From JAJPKK01 sp963702755 (lineage in GTDB: Bacteria; Pseudomonadota; Alphaproteobacteria; Rhizobiales; Xanthobacteraceae): a stretch of DNA of 64,000 nt. Shown here one piece after another: positions 1-9,642 of the stretch. The notes under the pieces are model-generated. The model was not told the origin of the DNA. It did not search any database and worked only from the letters and a program-made list of their open reading frames with translations. The DNA lies in the NCBI GenBank assembly GCA_963702755.1, contig CAVPDZ010000005.1, positions 186,001-250,000 of the forward strand, read 5' to 3'. Position numbers and translations under genes: made by a program. How positions within the stretch are numbered: the stretch's first letter is position 1; the number at the start of each line of letters is the position of its first letter.

Positions 1-2669
1 ACGGCGCCGCTGCGGTCAGTGCGGTTCGCCGCTTTGACGGTTCCGTGCATCGCCTCGACGAAACCGCGCGAAATTGCAAGTCCCAGTCCGGTGCCCGGGC
101 GCACGCTGTCGCCCTTATTGACCCGATGGAACTTGTCGAAGATGAGCTCGATGTCGCTCGGCGGGATGCCCTCACCCTCGTCGACAATCTGCAGCACCAC
201 GGCGGTGACGTCCCGCCAGGCATGGAGCCTGATGGTCGAGCCCTCCGGCGCATATTTCGCTGCGTTGTCGATGATGTTGAACAGCGCCTGCTCCAGCAGC
301 ACGGCATCGACCTCGAGCAGCGGCAGGTCGGCTGCGAGGTCGAGCTCGACACGGTGGCGCGCGAGAATCTTCGACGCTCGACTCAGCGCGCTCCCGACGA
401 TCTCGCCGAGATCGCACGGCGCGGTGTTGGGCACGAGCGCGCCTGACTCGAGCTTCGTCATGTCGAGCAGGTTAGCGATGAACCGGTTGAGGCGTTCGGA
501 CTCTTCGATGATTGTGCCGATCAGTTCAAGCTTCTGCGCATCGTTGAGTGCGTCGGCAAGGTCGCGCAGCGTGCTGCCGGCGCCGAGGATCGCGGCGAGT
601 GGCGTCTTAAGATCATGAGAGATCGACGTGAGCAGCGCTGAGCGCAGACGGTCCGTCTCGATCGTGCGCCTCACCCGGTCCATGTCCTCGACAAGATGGA
701 CGCGCTCGATCGCGATGGCGCTCTGATCGCTCAGTGCATCGAGCAGTCGCCGATCGTCAGGCGTCAGCAGCGGGCCCGGCTTGTCGCTGTCGATGCCGAT
801 GATGCCGATGATGACCGCGCCCGGTCCGCATCGGCAGGAACAGCCGTTTTGCGCCGGGCAACGTATCGGAGCCGCGGCCGGCGGAGCGATCATTCTCCCA
901 CGCCCATTTGGCAGCGGCGACATCGGCCTCATCGATCGTGTCCTCGGGAGGGTAGCCGGCCTTGACCGCGATGGTCGAGTCTGTCCGGCAACAGGATGAC
1001 GACGCGCACTTTCAGCATCAACGCGATTTGATAGGTGGTCGCCCACAACACGTCATCGAGCGTGCCAACGCCCGCAAGCTTGCGGCTGAACGAATAAAGC
1101 GCTTCGGTCGTGCGCGCCCGCGCCATCGCGGTGACCGCCTGGGTGCGCACCCGCGCCGCCGACATTGGAGACCAGTGTCGAGATGAAGATGAAGAAGAAG
1201 AACGCCGCGATGTTGGTCGGATCGGTGATCGTGAACGTGTAGACAGGCGGCAGGAAGAAGAAGTTGTAGCACAGCGAAGCGATCGCGCTCGCGAACAGCG
1301 ATGGCAGAAGGCCATATCGGACTGCGACCACGACGATCGCAGTCAGGAACACGAGGTCGATGTTCTCGATGCGGAACTCCGGCTGAATGAGTTCGCCAAT
1401 GCCCAGCGCCATCGCCACGGCAAGCAACGCAACCAAATAGGGGCGAAGCTGAAGCGACGGACGCGGCTGCGCGGTGCTCACCGTTTTGCGCGGCACCGGT
1501 TCGCCAATCTCCCGCTCGCCGGCGATGACGTGTACGCTGATGTTGCCGGCACTCCGCACGAGCTCGTGAACGACCGAACCGTGAATGATCTCGAACCAGC
1601 GGGACCGCGTCGATTTGCCGACAACGATCTGGGTGATGTTGTTGGCGTGGGCGTAAGTAATGACGTCGTCGGCGATGGCGCGGTCGCCGCCGGGAATCGT
1701 CGTTGCCTCACCGCCAAGCGTCTGGGCAAGCCGCAGCGTATCGGCAATGCGGTCGCGTTCCTCCTCGCTGAGGCTGACGGTCCGCCGCGTCTCGACCGAC
1801 AGCGCAACGAACGGCGCATGAAGGCGGTCGGAGAGGCGCTTGGCGTAGCGCACGAGCCCGGCCGACCGCGGATCTTCGCTGATGCAGACGAGAATGCGCT
1901 CGCCCGCGGCCCACGGGCCCTGGATGGCGCGCGCCTGCATCTGGGCGAGCAATTGCTCGTCGACGCGTTCGGCGGTGCGCCGCAGCGCAAGCTCGCGCAA
2001 CGCCGTGAGGTTCGCGGGCGAGAAGAAGTTGAGTAGCGCGCGCTCGGCCTGCTGCGGGACGTAGACCTTGCCGTCCTTGAGGCGCTGGATCAGGTCGTCG
2101 GGCGTCAGGTCGACGAGTTCGATCGCGTCGGCGCGGTCGAAGATCGAGTCCGGCACGGTCTCGCGGACCCTGATGCCGGTGATCTGGGCAATGACGTCGT
2201 TGAGGCTCTCGATGTGCTGGATGTTGACGGTGGTGTAGACGTCGATGCCGCGCGCGAGAATTTCCTCGACGTCAAGATATCGTTTGGGATGTCGGCTGCC
2301 GGGCGAATTGGTGTGCGCGAGCTCGTCGACCAGGACGAGGCGCGGGTGGCGCGCCAGGATGGCGTCGAGGTCCATCTCTTCGAGCCGTTGGCCTTTGTAA
2401 AGCATGGTCTTGCGGGGCAGCACTTCGAGCCCCATCAGCAACGTCTCGGTCTCCCTGCGGCCATGCGTCTCGACGACGCCGACGACGACATCGACGCCCT
2501 CTTTGCGCTTGGCCTGGGCTTGCTGGAGCATTTCATAGGTCTTGCCGACGCCTGGTGCGGCGCCGACGAAAATCCGCAGCTTGCCGACGCCACTTCCCTC
2601 CTGCCGGGCGGCTTCGAGGAGCGCATCCGGCGACGGGCGGCTTTCAAGATCGCGGCGCTGCTCCGCCAT
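1..2669 (-). CDS. kdpD: KdpD sensor histidine kinase (3' end off window; three apparent frameshifts)
   Basis: This is the sensor of K+ limitation or turgor that phosphorylates KdpE to switch on kdp transcription. From the start at 2669 it has the KdpD domain with a Walker A motif (GAAPGVGKT, residues 36-44), a USP-like domain (about 255-370), a cluster of membrane segments (about 405-500), a GAF-like region, then HisKA (H-box HDLKTPL, about residue 650) and an ATPase domain with N-box NAAKYAPEG and GTGLGL. Only roughly the last 20 residues lie beyond the left edge. The frame breaks near 1160, 980 and 818. Each break is mended by dropping one base, and the protein on both sides matches KdpD, so sequencing error is more likely than inactivation. 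It is the last visible gene of the operon; a dedicated kdpE could lie just off the window. Confidence 0.93.
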
Positions 2670-2679
2670 GTAAGAACTC

Positions 2680-2761
2680 GTAGGGTGGGCAAAGCGCGGA
2701 TCTGTCCGCGCGTGCCTACGTCATGCAATTTGGTGGGCACGCTGCGTTTTGCCCACCCTAC
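2680..2761. repeat. Short inverted-repeat element, GTAGGGTGGGCAAA type, copy 1
   Basis: An 82-bp element in the kdpC-kdpD gap is bounded by GTAGGGTGGGCAAA and its inverse TTTGCCCACCCTAC. The same termini bound a longer element at 52013-52175. It has no coding capacity. It resembles a MITE- or REP-like dispersed palindrome and may fold in the kdp transcript between kdpC and kdpD, though an effect on expression is inference. Confidence 0.75.
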
Positions 2762-2815
2762 GGTCAACCGCAGCCGCGCCCGAACTTTCGCCGAAGGCGG
2801 GCAGAAGGATTAAAG

Positions 2816-3421
2816 TCACCGCGGCGCGAGTTTGTCGAGCGCGAGGTTGAGTGCCAACACGTTGACGCGCGGCTCGCCGATGAAGCCTGCCAGCCGGCCC
2901 TCGGTCGTTTCGGTGACAAGCTGCCGGACACGATCTTCCGGCACATTGCGTGCCTTGGCAACGCGAGGCACCTGGAACATCGCCGCCTCGGGCGTGATGT
3001 CGGGGTCAAGGCCGCTGCCCGATGTCGTGACGAGATCGACCGGGATATTGGCCTGCGGGTTCTCCTGTTTGAGCGCATCCACCGCTTTGGTCACGCGCTC
3101 CTTGAGGTCAGGATTGGTCGGTCCGAGGTTCGAGCCACCCGAATTCGTCGCATTGTAGGGGAGCGGGACGTTCTTGGACGAATCGTTCGGATCGGGCGTG
3201 GTGGTCGCCGACGGCCGGCCGTGGAAATAGAAATCGCTGGTGAAATCCTGGCCGATCAAGGTTGAGCCGATCACCTTGCCGTCGCGTTCGATCAGGCTGC
3301 CCTGCGCCTCGCGCGGGAAGATGACGCCGGCGATCTCGGTCACGGCCAGCGGATAAGCAAGGCCGGTGATAACGGCGAGCGCGATCGCAAAAACGATCGC
3401 CGGACGAATTTCTTTCAACAT
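2816..3421 (-). CDS. kdpC: Potassium-transporting ATPase subunit C
   Basis: KdpC is the small subunit that stabilises the KdpFABC potassium pump in the inner membrane. The 201-residue product starts MLKEIRPA, has one N-terminal membrane helix (about 8-30), then the periplasmic domain with the family signature around IGSTLIGQ, FHGRPSAT and the conserved PYNATNSGGSNLGPTNP stretch. Its length is normal for the family. An in-frame upstream extension exists, but MLKEIRP is the family start and follows kdpB by 34 bases. The gene lies between kdpB and kdpD and is intact. Confidence 0.95.
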   Translation of the reverse strand: MLKEIRPAIVFAIALAVITGLAYPLAVTEIAGVIFPREAQGSLIERDGKVIGSTLIGQDFTSDFYFHGRPSATTTPDPNDSSKNVPLPYNATNSGGSNLGPTNPDLKERVTKAVDALKQENPQANIPVDLVTTSGSGLDPDITPEAAMFQVPRVAKARNVPEDRVRQLVTETTEGRLAGFIGEPRVNVLALNLALDKLAPR

Positions 3422-3455
3422 GACATAACTCCAAAATTCCGGGCGCGCGGCATCG

Positions 3456-5582
3456 TCACACCAAATGAAGGGCGAAGACCACCCGATCGATGATCCAGAT
3501 GCCGGCGAAGGGGACGATGACGCCGCCCAGCCCATAGATCAGGAGATTGCGCCGCAGCAGCGGCGCCGCGCCGATCGGCCGATAGGCGACCCCTTTGAGG
3601 GCCAGCGGAATCAGGGCGACGATGACGAGCGCATTGAAGATGATGGCCGAGAGGATCGCGCTTTCGGGGTTGTGAAGCCCCATGATGTTGAGCGTCCACA
3701 GCTCGGGATAGAAGGCGAAGAACATCGCCGGGATGATAGCGAAATATTTCGCCACGTCGTTCGCGATCGAGAACGTCGTCAGCGCGCCGCGGGTCATCAG
3801 CAGCTGCTTGCCGATTTCCACGATCTCGATGAGCTTGGTCGGATTGGAATCGAGGTCGACCATGTTGCCGGCCTCGCGCGCCGCCATCGTGCCGGTGTTC
3901 ATGGCGACGCCGACGTCGGCCTGGGCCAGCGCCGGCGCGTCGTTGGTGCCGTCGCCGCACATGGCGACGAGTTTGCCCTTTGCCTGCTCGTCGCGGATGA
4001 GGCGGAGCTTGTCCTCGGGCGTTGCCTGGGCAAGGAAGTCATCGACGCCTGCCTCGGCAGCGATCGCGGCCGCGGTCATTGCATTGTCGCCGGTGATCAT
4101 GACCGTGCGAATGCCCATCCGGCGCAGTTCGGCGAAGCGTTCGCGGATGCCGCCTTTGACGATGTCTTTGAGGTGAATGAGGCCGAGCAGCCGGCCATCC
4201 TTCGCGACCGCGAGCGGCGTGCCGCCGGCGCGCGCGATCGCCTCGGCCGCGGCATTGAGTTCGCGCACAGCGTTTCGGCGCGACGCCGGAGAAAGCTCTG
4301 CACGCGGCCTGCCCCGCCGACGGCGGCCGCAGCAGGCGCGGCGGCTCTGACATAATCGAGGATCGCGTCCACCGCACCTTTGCGGATCGACGTGCCGTGC
4401 ATGTCGACACCACTCATGCGGCTGCGCGCCGTGAACGGGATGAAGGTGGCGCTGACCTCCGCGAGGTCGCGCCCGCTGATGCCGTATTTCTCCTTGGCCA
4501 GCACGACGATGGAGCGGCCTTCCGGGGTTTCGTCGGCGAGCGAGGCAAGCTGGGCGGCGTCCGCAAGCTCCTGCTCCGACACTCCGCGCAGCGGCTTGAA
4601 CTCCGTCGCCTGGCGGTTGCCGAGCGTGATGGTGCCCGTCTTGTCGAGAAGCAGTGTGTCGACGTCGCCTGCCGCCTCGACCGCACGCCCCGACATCGCG
4701 AGAACGTTGAAACGCACGAGGCGATCCATGCCGGCGATGCCAATTGCGGAGAGGAGCGCGCCGATGGTGGTCGGGATGAGGGTGACGAACAGCGCCACCA
4801 GCCAGATCACCGGGATGTCGCGGCCGACATAGGCGACGTAGCTCGGGATCGTCGCGGTCGCGAACACGAAGATGATGGTGAGACCGACCAATAGGATATT
4901 GAGCGCGATCTCGTTCGGCGTTTTCTGCCGTTCGGCGCCTTCGACGAGCTTGATCATCCGGTCGATGAAGGTCGAGCCGGCGGCGGCGGTGATGCGCACG
5001 CGGATCCAGTCCGAAAGCACCTGGGTGCCGCCGGTGACGGCCGAACGGTCGCCGCCGGATTCGCGGATCACCGGCGCCGACTCGCCGGTGATCGCCGCTT
5101 CGTTCACCGAGGCGACGCCTTCGATGACCTCGCCATCGGAGGGAATGATGTCGCCGGCCTCGACGAGCACGACATCGTCGACTTTGAGGCTCGTGCCGGG
5201 GACGAGGCGGAATTGCATGTGGTCGTCGCCGCTCAGAAGCTTCGCCTGCGTCTCGGTACGCGTCCGGCGCAGCGTATCGGCCTGGGCCTTGCCGCGGCCT
5301 TCAGCGACCGCCTCGGCGAAGTTCGCAAACAGCACCGTGATCCACAGCCAGGCGATGATCTGGAACGCGAACAGCAGGTGACCGCCGGCGCCGGTCGCGA
5401 GGTCGCGGAGGAAGATGATGGTGGTCAGCGTCGCGACCACCTCGACCACGAACATGACCGGGTTCTTCATCATCGCGCGCGGGTCGAGCTTGACGAACGC
5501 CGAGCCGAGCGCCGGCCAGAGGATCCTGGCGTCGAGGAGGGATCGCCGATTTCGCTTCCCGGCGGGGATTTTGGCTTTCCAT
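3456..5582 (-). CDS. kdpB: Potassium-transporting P-type ATPase subunit B (frameshifted)
   Basis: KdpB is the catalytic ATPase subunit of the Kdp pump. The membrane-entry motif MKNPVMFVVEVVATL lies near the N-terminus, the phosphorylation motif DKTGT at about residue 310, then TGDN and the hinge motif GDGTNDAPAL, and C-terminal membrane helices. The ATG at 5582 follows the kdpA stop by 25 bases. The frame shifts near 5545, just after the first 15 residues, and again between about 4268 and 4340, where two single-base insertions best restore the family sequence. All catalytic motifs are present, so the gene is probably functional and the sequence imperfect. Confidence 0.94.
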
Positions 5583-5607
5583 GGCAGCGATCCTGAACGG
5601 AATGGAG

Positions 5608-7305
5608 TTACGACGAGACCATCATCAGCTGCTCGACGAGCGGGCCAAGCGCGAGCGCCGGGAAGAAGGTGAGTCCGCCGATGATCACGATGACGCCGAC
5701 CAGGAGCCCGATGAACAAGCCGCCGGTCGTGGGAAACGTTCCCGAAGACACGGCGACCTTCTTCTTGGCGGCGAGCGAGCCCGCGATTGCCATCGCCGGG
5801 ATGATCATCCAGAAGCGGCCGACCAGCATCGCGACGGCGCCGGTCAGATTGTACAACATGGTGTTGCCGGAGAGGCCCGCGAACGCCGAGCCGTTGTTGG
5901 CGGTCTGCGAGGTGTAGGCGTAGAGCACCTCGGTGAAGCCGTGAGGCCCGGGATTGTTGAGCTGCGAGACGCCATCCTTCAGCACCACGGCCACCGCCGT
6001 CCAGCCGAGATACATCAGCGGCAGCACCAGGATGGCGAGCATCGCCATCTTGACTTCCTTGGCCTCGATTTTCTTGCTGACGTATTCCGGCGTGCGCCCG
6101 ACCATCAGGCCGGCGACGAAGATCGCAACGATCACGAACAGCAGCATGCCGTAGAGGCCGGCACCGACCCCGCCGATGATGATTTCACCGAGTTGCATGT
6201 TGATGAGCGGGATCATGCCGCCGAGCGGCGTGAACGAATCGTGCATCGAGTTGACGGCGCCGCAGGACGCGTCGGTGGTCACCACGGCGAACAGCGAGGA
6301 GCCGGCGATGCCGAAGCGGACCTCCTTGCCTTCCATGTTGCCGCCGGCGAGCCCGAGGTCGGCCAGCATCGTCGTGCCGTGCGCCTCCGCCCAGTAGGTC
6401 ACCAGCACGCCGGCAAAGAACAAAATCCCCATGGCGGCGAGCACCGCCCAGCCCTGGCGCTGATCGCCGATCATGCGGCCGAACACGTTCGTCAGCGCGG
6501 CCCCGATCACGAAGATCGAGATCATCTGCACGAAGTTCGACAGCGCCGTCGGATTCTCGAACGGATGGGCCGCGTTGGCGTTGAAGAAGCCGCCGCCGTT
6601 GGTGCCGAGCATCTTGATCGCGACCTGGGAGGCGACCGGCCCGAGCGCGATCGTCTGCTTTGCGCCTTCGAGCGTCGTTGCCTCGACATAAGGCCCGAGC
6701 GTCTGCGGCATCCCCTGCCAAACCAGGAACAGGGCGTAAGGAATGCAGATCGGAAGCAGGACGTAGAGCGTGCAGCGGGTGATATCGACCCAGAAATTGC
6801 CGACCGTCCGCGCCGAGGCGCGGGAAAAGCCGCGTATCAGCGCAACCGCGAGCACGATGCCCGTCGCGGCAGACAGAAAATTCTGGTGCGTCAGCCCGAG
6901 CATCTGCACGAGGTAGGACATCGTCGTTTCGCCGCCGTAGTTCTGCCAGTTGGTGTTGGTGATGAAGCTCACCGCCGTGTTGAAGGCGAGATCTTCCGGC
7001 ACGGCGGCCTGGTCGGCGGGGTTGAAATACGGGATCGCATGCTGCGTGCGCTGCAGGGCGTAGAGGATCGCAAAGCCAAACACGTGGAAGAGCAGCATCG
7101 CGATCGTATAGGTGAGCCAGTGCTGCTCGCGCCGTTCGTCGACGCCGCCAGCCCAATAGAGCGCGCGCTCGACCGGGCGCAGGACGGGCGCCAGAAAGGT
7201 GCGCTCGCCCGAGAAAACGCGCGTCATGTAGCCGCCGAGCGGCTTTGCCAGCGCAACGACAATGGCGGCAAAGACGGCGATCTGTATCCAGCCGATGATG
7301 GTCAT
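5608..7305 (-). CDS. kdpA: Potassium-transporting ATPase subunit A
   Basis: KdpA is the K+-translocating subunit of KdpFABC, related to K+ channels and SKT transporters. The uninterrupted 565-residue protein has about ten hydrophobic helices, and selectivity-filter-like loops are visible as NTNWQNYGGE, MLGTNGGGFFNANAAHPFENP and TSQTANNGSAFAGL. Its length is typical of the family. It follows kdpF with a 31-base gap and precedes kdpB. No anomaly is seen. Confidence 0.97.
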   Translation of the reverse strand: MTIIGWIQIAVFAAIVVALAKPLGGYMTRVFSGERTFLAPVLRPVERALYWAGGVDERREQHWLTYTIAMLLFHVFGFAILYALQRTQHAIPYFNPADQAAVPEDLAFNTAVSFITNTNWQNYGGETTMSYLVQMLGLTHQNFLSAATGIVLAVALIRGFSRASARTVGNFWVDITRCTLYVLLPICIPYALFLVWQGMPQTLGPYVEATTLEGAKQTIALGPVASQVAIKMLGTNGGGFFNANAAHPFENPTALSNFVQMISIFVIGAALTNVFGRMIGDQRQGWAVLAAMGILFFAGVLVTYWAEAHGTTMLADLGLAGGNMEGKEVRFGIAGSSLFAVVTTDASCGAVNSMHDSFTPLGGMIPLINMQLGEIIIGGVGAGLYGMLLFVIVAIFVAGLMVGRTPEYVSKKIEAKEVKMAMLAILVLPLMYLGWTAVAVVLKDGVSQLNNPGPHGFTEVLYAYTSQTANNGSAFAGLSGNTMLYNLTGAVAMLVGRFWMIIPAMAIAGSLAAKKKVAVSSGTFPTTGGLFIGLLVGVIVIIGGLTFFPALALGPLVEQLMMVSS

Positions 7306-7336
7306 GTTCGATGGTCCGCTTGCCGGTCAGCGGCGG

Positions 7337-7426
7337 TCAGAACCGCTCCGGACGCAGAAGGGCGTAGGTGAGATACACGAGCAACGCCGCCGTGACTGCG
7401 CCGGCGAGCGCGTAATCGAAGATCAT
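7337..7426 (-). CDS. kdpF: KdpF small membrane peptide
   Basis: The 29-residue peptide MIFDYALAGAVTA...RPERF is a single hydrophobic helix followed by a short charged tail, the form of KdpF, the lipid-like stabiliser of the KdpABC complex. It sits just before kdpA as in other kdp operons. A strong ribosome-binding site (GGAGGT) lies a few bases upstream of the ATG at 7426, which supports the start. It is too short for ordinary gene callers. Confidence 0.88.
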   Translation of the reverse strand: MIFDYALAGAVTAALLVYLTYALLRPERF

Positions 7427-7438
7427 CGGTACCTCCGC

Positions 7439-7522
7439 TTAGAGCCGGTCGCAGGCGTAGGCGTAACCGACCGACAGGGCGAAGAACACGAGCGCCATCG
7501 CCACCATCAGAACGTCCAGCAT
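7439..7522 (-). CDS. 27-residue membrane peptide at head of kdp operon
   Basis: A tiny ORF (MLDVLMVAMALVFFALS... ending YACDRL) starts at 7522 behind a clear AAGGAG ribosome-binding site and ends 12 bases before the kdpF start. It is one predicted membrane helix with a C-terminal CDRL. Similar mini-ORFs sit in front of kdpF in other alphaproteobacteria as far as I recall. It may be a second accessory peptide of the Kdp pump or a leader peptide. No function is established from sequence alone. Confidence 0.7.
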   Translation of the reverse strand: MLDVLMVAMALVFFALSVGYAYACDRL

Positions 7523-7923
7523 GAAGGTCTCCTTGCGATAAAATATCGCTCTCCACACGCGGAAGTCTAGTCAACGCGCGGGTCGCGAATTCGGTGTGTC
7601 CGATCGCGCAGTAGGTCGCATTTCGCGGATAAAATTTCGAGGGAGGTGGGTCGAGTGAAGATATAGGAATCTCATAGTGGTCGTGCCTCGGCAGGATGAC
7701 TTCTGAAGGTCGGCAAGCGACTTCGTCGACGGATCAATCGCGGCGTTTGCTCAATTTGCGTGCGGAGCCGGGGCAACGTGTCGGCAACTTGCTCGCTGGT
7801 CAGGCATGCGTTTGCCGATTTGATCGATTTCGAGGCTGGTATATTCGGATATGATTATAATATTACGTGCACGAATGGGTTTGACGTAAAATCGCATTTC
7901 TATTGATGCCGGATTGCAGGCAC
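7523..7923. other. Divergent intergenic region upstream of kdp and the LuxR-type regulator
   Basis: About 400 bases separate the kdp operon (minus) from the response regulator at 7924 (plus), so both promoters must lie here. The right half is AT-richer than its surroundings (for example around 7840-7900). I found no convincing KdpE site, sigma-54 box or RNA gene by eye. Confidence 0.5.
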
Positions 7924-8529
7924 ATGATGGACATTCGCAAAAGAATTCTCTGCATTGAGGACGATCACGAGACCGCGGACTTGATCGCCGAGGAGCTGAC
8001 CGATCGCGGTTACGATGTTGAGGTCGCCTATGACGCGGGTGCTGGGCTTTCGGCAATCCTCGAGAGCCGACCCGACCTCGTGCTGTCGGACGTCAGCATG
8101 CCGTTCACCACCGGCTTCCAGATTCTTGAGAAGCTGATCGCGATGGCGCCGCGGTTCGACAACATGCCGTTCGTGTTTCTGACCGCGATGACGGACCGGG
8201 CAGTCGAGCTCAAGGCGCGCCAGCTCGGCGCCGATGACTTTGTGACAAAGCCGATCGATTTCGATCGTCTGGGCTCGATTATCGCCGCTCGCCTCGCGGG
8301 GGTTGCGCGCAATGAGATGTGGCGCAGCAACGTCGACATGAGCGAACGCGAAGTCGAGACGCTCACCTGGGCGGCGCGCGGCAAGACCTCGGCGGAAATC
8401 GCTGCGATTCTCGGCGTGTCCAAGCGGACGGTCGATTTCCATATCGACAATGCGCGTCTCAAGCTCGGCGCGACGACGCGAATCGAAGCCGCCATCAAGG
8501 CGGCAACAGGAAGGCTGATTCAGCCATAA
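7924..8529 (+). CDS. Response regulator, receiver plus LuxR-type HTH
   Basis: A two-domain regulator of about 200 residues. The receiver has the acidic pair at residues 13-14, phospho-acceptor D56 in LVLSDVSMP and the lysine in VTKPID. The C-terminal GerE/LuxR helix-turn-helix (about 140-195) contains SEREVETL, SAEIAAILGVSKRTVDFH and NARLKLG. The ATG at 7924 is preferred because IRKRILCIEDD is the usual domain start; an ATG at 7906 is also in frame. No kinase is adjacent. It faces a cluster of outer-membrane protein genes and may regulate them, which is inference. Confidence 0.88.
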   Translation: MMDIRKRILCIEDDHETADLIAEELTDRGYDVEVAYDAGAGLSAILESRPDLVLSDVSMPFTTGFQILEKLIAMAPRFDNMPFVFLTAMTDRAVELKARQLGADDFVTKPIDFDRLGSIIAARLAGVARNEMWRSNVDMSEREVETLTWAARGKTSAEIAAILGVSKRTVDFHIDNARLKLGATTRIEAAIKAATGRLIQP

Positions 8530-8730
8530 TCGAACTGCACTCAAATTGCGCAAAACCTGTGGGCATTTGACGTAGATCGATGCAAATGCTTGCAAATCGG
8601 CAGAAAAGATATTTTAATGATATGAGAACGGTTAATGAAACATATCGATTTTTGCTTTCGTCATATTCGACAATACTGAGACTTTTTGGGGGCACTGCCT
8701 GATTGGCGGTGCAGGGGTTGGGGAGAGTCG

Positions 8731-9513
8731 ATGCAGGGAAAGAGCTGGGGCGCACGCGCGCTCACGGCTGCGGTGGGGCTCGGGGGCTCGGCTGCAGTGG
8801 GGGTAATGTCGGCGGGTGCCGCCGACATCGAGACAAAGGCGCCAGCCTGGAAGGCGCCATATAATTGGAGCGGCTGTTACTTCGGCGGCTCGCTCGGGTG
8901 GGGCTCCGCCAACGATTGGGTGACGCGAGATGTCGGCAATGCTGCCGGCGTCCCGGAAAACCCGGGCGGCGTAAATCCCTGGAATTATAGCCTGAACAGC
9001 GGAGTGCTGGTCGCCGGCACGGTCGGCTGCAATTGGCAGCCGATGGCGTTTCCGGTGGTGCTCGGCATCGAAGGCGAGGGCGGCTGGCTGCGGCTCAACG
9101 GCCCGGGCAATCAGCCGGTCGGCACCGGCGCCGGAAACGTCAGCGACGCATCGCGAAATACCAACAGCTACGAACTCGTTGCTGGTCGCTTCGGCTGGGC
9201 GTTCCTGGAGCGCATCCTCGTCTACGGCAAGCTGGGCGTCGCTTTCTATGACGCGCATTCCACGGTAACCGACGTTGCCGGGCCTGGGATTGTCGCCACC
9301 GGCGGCAAGTCAGAGTCGCCCTTCGCATTCGGCGGAGGCATCGAATACGCGTTCGATGCTCATTGGAGCGGCAAGGCCGAGTGGATGCGGTTCGACGCCG
9401 GCTCTAACTACTTGGCGTGCGGGAAGCTCGGCGGAGCGGGGGCTACGTTTTGTTGGAGCGAGAGTCCGTCGCCGATCAACATCTTCAAAGTCGGGCTGAA
9501 CTACAAGTTCTGA
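8731..9513 (+). CDS. Outer-membrane beta-barrel protein (porin family)
   Basis: A 260-residue secreted barrel. The signal peptide runs from MQGKSWGARA to about the AGA-ADIE boundary, followed by the group-typical APYNWSGCYFGGSLGWG strand, alternating beta strands, and a C-terminal GLNYKF with terminal Phe for BAM recognition. A GGGGAG ribosome-binding site precedes the ATG at 8731. It belongs to the small Omp beta-barrel family abundant in Bradyrhizobium relatives, where the role (adhesion, surface architecture) is mostly undefined. It is intact and the first of four barrel genes in a row. Confidence 0.88.
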   Translation: MQGKSWGARALTAAVGLGGSAAVGVMSAGAADIETKAPAWKAPYNWSGCYFGGSLGWGSANDWVTRDVGNAAGVPENPGGVNPWNYSLNSGVLVAGTVGCNWQPMAFPVVLGIEGEGGWLRLNGPGNQPVGTGAGNVSDASRNTNSYELVAGRFGWAFLERILVYGKLGVAFYDAHSTVTDVAGPGIVATGGKSESPFAFGGGIEYAFDAHWSGKAEWMRFDAGSNYLACGKLGGAGATFCWSESPSPINIFKVGLNYKF

Positions 9514-9642
9514 CCGGTCGGCGAGACAGTTACTCGCGACAACGATCCAATTCGTCTGATCGCGATCGAAATTGGCCGGGGTGGTTGAGGATAGCGAGCG
9601 TGCATCGGGGTGCCGTTCGCACATCGGGGTAGGGGCAAATAA

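Noticed and set aside
19..618. Long plus-strand reading frame opposite kdpD
   Set aside because: It is the antisense shadow of the kinase domain: the minus strand reads the histidine-kinase H-box and ATPase motifs, while the plus frame is Ser/Arg-rich with no family.
5581..7371. 596-codon plus-strand frame opposite kdpA
   Set aside because: Its His/Arg/Asp-rich composition is typical of an antisense frame in GC-rich DNA; kdpA on the minus strand is unmistakable.
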